Positions 62,902 to 64,000 of a stretch of 64,000 bases of DNA are shown here, in pieces; the stretch's first letter is position 1; every line of letters starts with the position of its first letter. This DNA is from Geomicrobium sp. JCM 19038 (lineage in GTDB: Bacteria > Bacillota > Bacilli > Bacillales > Marinococcaceae). Under the pieces are notes generated by a model. That model saw only the letters and a program-made list of their open reading frames with translations. It was not told the DNA's origin and did not search any database. The stretch is from NCBI RefSeq assembly GCF_000698125.1, contig NZ_BAXA01000012.1, positions 62,001 through 126,000 on the forward strand, written 5' to 3'. A program made the translations under genes and the position numbers.

Positions 62902-63272
62902 ATGTTAGCGTTGAAAGTGAATGCCGTTAATGAGAAGAAAGGCGTTACAATTTGGTTAGTGTGACAAACGAGAGTGGGGAAGTCGCTGAACTACTGTTTA
63001 ACACGAGTCAGCGCATTTCAATTGCGGTATACGATGACAATCAAAAGCGGGTATATCGCTCTGAATCAGAGTGGATGTATTTGCAAGTCGTTGAACATGT
63101 CATGTTACAAGCAAATGAAGAAGTGGTGTTTCAAGAAAAGATGCCCTCCTCGTATTTCGAAGAAGGGCATACGTATAAAGGAAGCGTTCGGCTTGCTGTT
63201 CATACAATTAATGATAAGAAGACGTTACAGCAGCCACAAACGTTCACGTTCACACGTCAAGAACTTTCTTGA
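62902..63272 (+). pseudogene. BsuPI-like (intracellular proteinase inhibitor) protein, frameshifted near N-terminus (likely sequence error)
   Basis: The main ORF (from TTG 62952) encodes VSVTNESGEVAELLFNTSQR, a beta-sandwich segment typical of BsuPI proteins, then EHVMLQANEEVVFQEKM. An upstream frame from ATG 62902 (after GAGGTGG) reads LALKVNAVNEKKGVTI and stops at once. Adding one T to ACAATTTGG (to ACAATTTTGG) fuses them as GVTILVSVTNESGE, about 123 residues. BsuPI inhibits the intracellular serine protease in Bacillus; many homologues are uncharacterised. Confidence 0.65.
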
Positions 63273-63281
63273 CGTGTTTTT
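63253..63281. terminator. Bidirectional terminator
   Basis: The stem CACGTCAAG/CTTGACGTG (63253-63261 with 63268-63276) is followed by T5. It overlaps the 3' end of the BsuPI-like gene and precedes the convergent acetyltransferase end. Confidence 0.75.
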
Positions 63282-63732
63282 AAAATTGGAAACCATACCG
63301 CTTCGAGACGACATCATAAAAACCTAATGAATTGTAAAGTCGTTTCGTAGCGATGTTATTAATTCCAGTTTCAAGCTCAATCCCTTTGTAATCATGTTGT
63401 TCTGCCCAATGGATAATGGCAAGAAGCATTTTTTTGGCGATGCCTTTGTTTCTTTGGTCTTCACGAACGTATAAGTCATTAAGCCAAACATAGCGTCCGC
63501 CTTTTCTTATGCTATACATCGTATTAAGAAATGCAGCGCCAACCATGATTCCTTGATCTTCTGCAATGAAGAGCTCTGCGTTCGAACCAGGATCTTTGAC
63601 TTCATGCAACGTCGTTAAGATGTTATCATAAGCGTGTTCTCCGCCAATTGATTCCATTTGACCCATGAGTAGCTCTGTCGCTTTTTGTACTATTTGCTGA
63701 TCATGTTGTTCAGTTAGTGCGTAGATCTTCAT
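63280..63732 (-). CDS. GNAT-family N-acetyltransferase
   Basis: This is a 150-residue GCN5-related acetyltransferase. The acetyl-CoA-binding motif A is VREDQRNKGIAKKMLLAIIH, followed by motif B (ETGINNIATKRLYNSLGFYD). The substrate is unknown. GGGGTGCGAA precedes ATG 63732. It is monocistronic. Confidence 0.85.
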   Translation of the reverse strand: MKIYALTEQHDQQIVQKATELLMGQMESIGGEHAYDNILTTLHEVKDPGSNAELFIAEDQGIMVGAAFLNTMYSIRKGGRYVWLNDLYVREDQRNKGIAKKMLLAIIHWAEQHDYKGIELETGINNIATKRLYNSLGFYDVVSKRYGFQF

Positions 63733-63917
63733 TTCGCACCCCTTATCTTTATTAATGAATGACCCTTTTCCACAAGGGAATACTTATCTATGATAGCATA
63801 GCTTGAGGAGATTCGGAATGTCCTTCTCCTGCACAAAAATGTAACAACTTGTTCAAAACTGAAGAGATCACATGTGGTAAGATGAGTATAGCTCGGTTGA
63901 TCATTTGGAGGGTCAAT

Positions 63918-64000
63918 ATGGAAGAATTGTTTGAAGTATTATCATTTCGGGCACTTTGGACGCCAGAATTGATTGTAATATTAACACTCGTTGCAGTGGC
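63918..64000 (+). CDS. ctaG: CtaG-like cytochrome c oxidase assembly factor (5' end only)
   Basis: The first 27 codons (MEELFEVLSFRALWTPELIV, followed by hydrophobic ILTLVAV) are present before the window ends. The SFRALW(S/T)P N-terminus followed by a membrane helix is characteristic of CtaG, which helps assemble the CuA/caa3 cytochrome c oxidase in Bacillus. TGGAGGGTCAAT precedes ATG 63918. With only the N-terminus available, this is a probable assignment. Confidence 0.6.
   Translation, partial: MEELFEVLSFRALWTPELIVILTLVAV

Overview
The window looks like chromosomal DNA of a spore-forming, moderately halophilic or alkaliphilic member of the Bacillaceae. The evidence is low-GC composition, AGGAGG-type ribosome binding sites with frequent TTG and GTG starts, SigA promoters, a SigG-type promoter in front of a SpoVAF-like germination gene, an MntR box, a Fur box, an M-box leader on mgtE, and a very acidic secreted or lipoprotein proteome. 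It contains no rRNA, tRNA, CRISPR array, prophage or plasmid functions. The only mobile DNA seen is a short IS3-type remnant.

Layout. 1-2.1 kb is the 3' end of a polyglutamate capsule operon (capA, capD, capE order). 2.2-6.5 kb holds ccdA, a photolyase, an HD phosphohydrolase and an aminotransferase. 6.8-9.2 kb is a polar amino acid ABC importer. 9.4-11.4 kb holds a serine hydrolase and a polysaccharide deacetylase lipoprotein. 11.5-15.5 kb is an mntABCD manganese importer with a promoter and MntR box. 15.7-24.7 kb holds a CPA1 Na+/H+ antiporter, nicotinamidase, ResA-like thioredoxin, CPBP protease, azlCD with a divergent XRE-cupin regulator, an SDR reductase and an AldA-type dehydrogenase. 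24.8-28.1 kb holds spoVAF-like and the M-box/leader-ORF/mgtE unit. 28.3-34 kb is mixed metabolism (aminotransferase, dcd, cyclic amidohydrolase, nitroreductase). 34.1-39.4 kb holds a MerR-controlled drug ABC unit, small envelope proteins and a Fur-controlled ABC exporter. 39.5-43 kb is a three-gene acyl-CoA carboxylase. 45-49 kb is a radical-SAM aminomutase-like gene, a class III aminotransferase and an RpiR regulator with shared operator-like repeats. 49-52.3 kb is a TRAP-TAXI transporter. 54-57.1 kb is a two-component system with a lipoprotein. 57.3-61.3 kb is a sugar epimerase plus three tandem paralogous glycosyltransferases. 61.3-64 kb holds small membrane proteins, YitT, a BsuPI-type protein, a GNAT and the start of ctaG.

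Two observations dominate. First, about fourteen otherwise intact genes are each broken by single-base indels. Nearly all are one-base losses in short homopolymers, and mntB carries two within about 25 bp. This pattern points to residual sequencing or assembly error rather than decay, and I describe such genes as whole proteins. Second, the most interesting possible system is the divergent 45.1-48.8 kb locus. A KamA-family radical SAM protein with lysine-recognition residues replaced by basic ones faces a beta-transaminase-like class III aminotransferase and an RpiR regulator, with three TGAAAT-N4-ATTTCA-like sites between them. I infer a beta-amino-acid (possibly beta-glutamate) pathway.

Other points of interest are a 33-residue leader ORF between the M-box terminator and mgtE whose Shine-Dalgarno can pair with its own 3' end, the triplicated glycosyltransferases, and a MerR-type promoter with the diagnostic 19-bp spacer.
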